NCBI GenBank assembly: GCA_947623305.1
Contig: CANQGQ010000016.1
Span: forward strand, 1 to 41,971
DNA length: 41,971 nucleotides
Origin: an uncultured Alistipes sp.
GTDB lineage: Bacteria; Bacteroidota; Bacteroidia; Bacteroidales; Rikenellaceae
Direction: 5' to 3'
The position numbers and the translations under genes are program-made. Every line of letters starts with the position of its first letter. Position 1 is the stretch's first letter. The notes beneath the pieces were generated by a model. That model saw nothing but the letters and a program-made list of their open reading frames with translations, did not search any database and was not told the origin of the DNA. Of this stretch, positions 41,548 through 41,971 are shown one piece after another.

Positions 41548-41790
41548 ATGGAAACGACAATAAAAGAACTCATAACCACCATGAAAGAACAGACTTTGAA
41601 AGAACTCTACGCGAATCTCACCCCGAACGAGCAGGCAAACATGATTCGATTTTTCGGAGCGAAATTGTTCGTGAAGCCGATGACGGCCATCTATTATCTG
41701 CAAGGGTATCGCCCAGTTCCGCAACTGAAACGGCCCGTATTGGCGGAGTACGCGGAAAAAACCTATGCGGTCAAACTCAAATTTTCGTAA
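41548..41790 (+). CDS. Small protein of integrative-element type, unknown function
   Basis: This 80-residue protein begins METTIKELITTMKEQTLKEL; an alternative start is M12 at 41581. The body contains NLTPNEQANMIRFFGAKLFV, then KPMTAIYYLQGYRPVPQLKR, and reads like the small conserved proteins near transfer genes in Bacteroidales integrative elements, but I cannot name the family. It is followed 2 nt after its stop by another small gene, so the two are in one transcript. A structured leader precedes it. Confidence 0.7.
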   Translation: METTIKELITTMKEQTLKELYANLTPNEQANMIRFFGAKLFVKPMTAIYYLQGYRPVPQLKRPVLAEYAEKTYAVKLKFS

Positions 41791-41792
41791 TC

Positions 41793-41971
41793 ATGTACTG
41801 CGATAAAGACAATCGCGGGATATATGCAATTATGGAACTTGACGAGAATCATATTGAAACGATCCGGCGCGCATTATTAGCCTATCGGACGGGATTGGTC
41901 GGGTTGCCATCGGAAGCGAACCTCGAAGCCCGTGAACAATACGATCGCGCCGGAGCGATCCTGCGAACAAT
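41793..41971 (+). CDS. Unidentified protein (partial, cut by window edge)
   Basis: The frame starts MYCDKDNRGIYAIMELDENH, 2 nt after the previous stop, and stays open to the window end (59 codons). It continues with RALLAYRTGLVGLPSEANLE and looks helical and charged. It is probably co-translated with the small protein before it. The family is not recognised. Confidence 0.6.
   Translation, partial: MYCDKDNRGIYAIMELDENHIETIRRALLAYRTGLVGLPSEANLEAREQYDRAGAILRT

Noticed and set aside
41286..41582. 98-codon minus-strand open frame opposite the element leader
   Set aside because: It spans both hairpins of the leader and enters the following gene; a spurious call is more likely.
1..41971. CRISPR array or complete insertion sequence
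   Set aside because: No regularly spaced direct repeats of 25-40 bp and no transposase gene were seen; the only recombinase is the broken integrase at 10949-11318.

Overview
This window reads as a chromosomal segment of a high-GC member of the Bacteroidales. Alistipes or another Rikenellaceae genus is my best guess. Four things support this: promoters carry the Bacteroidetes -7 box TAnnTTTG, genes lack Shine-Dalgarno sites, DUF4270, DUF3098 and DUF5672 families are present, and gene blocks typical of the phylum occur (ftsX-DUF3098-uppP-truB-queA, rpsP-rimM, a half-size glycogen synthase next to DUF4270). The genus is an inference; no rRNA gene is present to settle it.

Layout. Positions 1-430 hold the end of an unidentified gene and a small histone-H1-like protein. 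Positions 550-6270 form an accessory block: two complete hipBA-type kinase/antitoxin modules placed back to back around one AT-rich promoter region, an exported flavodoxin-like lipoprotein 5 nt behind the second hipA, and a class II Fic protein with a strong inverted repeat upstream. A GH35 beta-galactosidase lipoprotein (6679-9093) follows a gene remnant. Positions 9100-12650 are a decayed mobile island: a fragment of an MmeI-type DNA methyltransferase, an intact YhcG-type PD-(D/E)XK nuclease, a frameshifted tyrosine recombinase, a DUF2958 protein behind a large inverted repeat, and two sister excisionase-like genes, one broken by an in-frame TGA.

Positions 12900-29600 are core genes, all on the minus strand: a four-helix membrane segment fused in frame to triose-phosphate isomerase, lysS, a DUF5672 protein, a PAP2 phosphatase, an Omp85-type barrel, a C1 peptidase, an iron-sulfur flavoprotein-like protein, topA, DUF4270, a glycogen-synthase-like protein, queA, truB, uppP, DUF3098 and ftsX. 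A divergent promoter region at 29600-29730 then starts a plus-strand arabinose block, galM-symporter-araD-araA-araB (29734-36738). It takes up L-arabinose, brings it to the right anomer and converts it to D-xylulose 5-phosphate. A shared terminator separates it from tRNA-Arg(TCT) on the minus strand. rpsP, rimM and mnmA follow.

From 39568 to the right edge the content is accessory again: promoter-like repeats, a small lipoprotein, an XRE regulator with an elaborate operator region, and the first small genes of what looks like an integrative element. The most unusual items are the membrane-TPI fusion, the divergent double hipBA locus with its lipoprotein tail, the face-to-face promoter switch next to the XRE gene, and the palindromes inside and around the accessory genes.
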